64,000 bases of DNA from Sphingomonadales bacterium (lineage in GTDB: Bacteria; Pseudomonadota; Alphaproteobacteria; Sphingomonadales; Sphingomonadaceae). Positions 63,606-64,000 of the stretch are shown piece after piece (the stretch's first letter is position 1; the number at the start of each line of letters is the position of its first letter). The notes under the pieces are model-generated. The model did no database searches. It saw nothing but the letters and a program-made list of their open reading frames with translations, and was not told where the DNA came from. Where the stretch lies: positions 310,001 through 374,000 of the forward strand of contig JADKHG010000003.1 of NCBI GenBank assembly GCA_016721875.1. Reading direction: 5' to 3'. The translations under genes and the position numbers were made by a program.

Positions 63606-64000
63606 ATGGCAGCACACCACGAACTCATGGGCGGCAAGCTCCATGTCTATAAGCGTGAGAACAGCACCTACTGGCAGTGCTCGACCTTCCTCGGTGGCAA
63701 GAACCACCGCGTCAGCACCAAGGAAGATAGCCTCGCCCAGGCCAAGGACTTTGCCGAGGACTGGTATCTTGAGCTGAAAGGCAAATTCAAACGCGGCGAG
63801 GTGAAGTCAGGTAAAACCTTCAAGTTCGCCGCCGCCAAATTCATCGACGAGTTCGAAGTCATCACCCAAGGGCAGCGCAGCCCTATCTATGTGGCGCATC
63901 ATCGCCGCCGACTCGAAAATTATCTCATCCCGTTTTTCGGCAGCAAGGCACTGGGCGAGATCACCGCTGGCAGTGCCCAAGATTACCGTATGCACCGGAT
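63606..64000 (+). CDS. Site-specific integrase, N-terminal part (tyrosine recombinase family likely)
   Basis: Open frame from the ATG at 63606 to the window end, 131 residues so far, preceded by GAGG. The visible part starts with a beta-stranded arm-binding-like region (GKLHVYKRENSTYWQCSTF, GGKNHRVSTKEDS), then an AKDFAEDWYLEL helix and a core-binding SAM-like start (FIDEFEVITQG, HHRRRLENYLIPFFGSKAL, AQDYRMHR). This is the layout of phage-type tyrosine integrases, but the catalytic Arg-His-Arg-Tyr residues are beyond the edge. Its position beside a tRNA half supports an integrating element. Confidence 0.82.
   Translation, partial: MAAHHELMGGKLHVYKRENSTYWQCSTFLGGKNHRVSTKEDSLAQAKDFAEDWYLELKGKFKRGEVKSGKTFKFAAAKFIDEFEVITQGQRSPIYVAHHRRRLENYLIPFFGSKALGEITAGSAQDYRMHR

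Overview
The window is a chromosomal segment of an alphaproteobacterium, most likely a sphingomonad (Sphingomonadales; Sphingorhabdus/Sphingopyxis/Novosphingobium-like). The basis is moderately high G+C by eye, alphaproteobacterial versions of mutS, malic enzyme, uvrA, obgE, aroA-cmk-rpsA-ihfB and DUF177, the sphingomonad-style dispersed palindromic repeats, and a bacterial sphingolipid synthesis locus. Most of the window is core genome. Accessory material is limited to an AT-rich islet (about 13.2-14.0 kb), an AbrB-Doc toxin-antitoxin pair (14.9-15.5 kb) and the edge of an integrated element at the right end.

Layout. 0-2.2 kb: 5' part of mutS (minus), running off the left edge. 2.3-9.1 kb: malic enzyme, bamE, a cytochrome bc1 chaperone/DUF177/CDP-alcohol phosphotransferase operon, ABM monooxygenase, thioesterase and two exported proteins. 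9.2-13.2 kb: a frameshifted oligopeptidase B and an Xaa-Pro aminopeptidase. 13.2-16.9 kb: AT-rich islet, TauD-type dioxygenase, toxin-antitoxin, GGDEF protein, VOC protein. 17-28.9 kb: cupin, SDR, zinc peptidase, YcgN, SCO1, ankyrin protein, P450, an ABC exporter, queG, adenosine kinase and small proteins. 29-37.6 kb: transglutaminase/TPR protein, uvrA (with an in-frame palindromic insert), L,D-transpeptidase, galU, msrA. 37.6-43.8 kb: an RND efflux pair, an M48 protease and a Sua5-type threonylcarbamoyl-AMP synthase, all carrying frameshifts or in-frame stops. 43.9-46.6 kb: acyl-CoA dehydrogenase and a DUF815 ATPase (frameshifted).

46.5-55.7 kb is the most interesting part. A minus-strand lptF-lptG-acyltransferase (ceramide synthase-like) group is followed by a plus-strand DUF2141/lipid kinase/Tam41-like nucleotidyltransferase operon, then a minus-strand series cerR-like reductase, Pro-rich peptide, Cys-rich peptide, acyl carrier protein, serine palmitoyltransferase-like synthase. 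Together these look like a complete ceramide synthesis, headgroup-modification and export locus. Two unrecognised small ORFs sit inside the synthesis operon.

55.7-63.4 kb: proB, obgE, tRNA-Ala(GGC), a zinc-ribbon protein and the conserved aroA-cmk-(small ORF)-rpsA-ihfB series. 63.4-64 kb: the 5' half of a tRNA-Leu(UAA) gene, cut exactly after the anticodon loop, followed by inverted repeats and the start of a tyrosine-recombinase-like integrase. This is probably one end of an integrated element that continues beyond the window.

At least thirteen single-base frame disruptions and two in-frame TAA codons break otherwise well-conserved genes. Nearly all the frame disruptions lie in or beside short homopolymer runs, so base-level sequence error is a serious alternative to gene decay.
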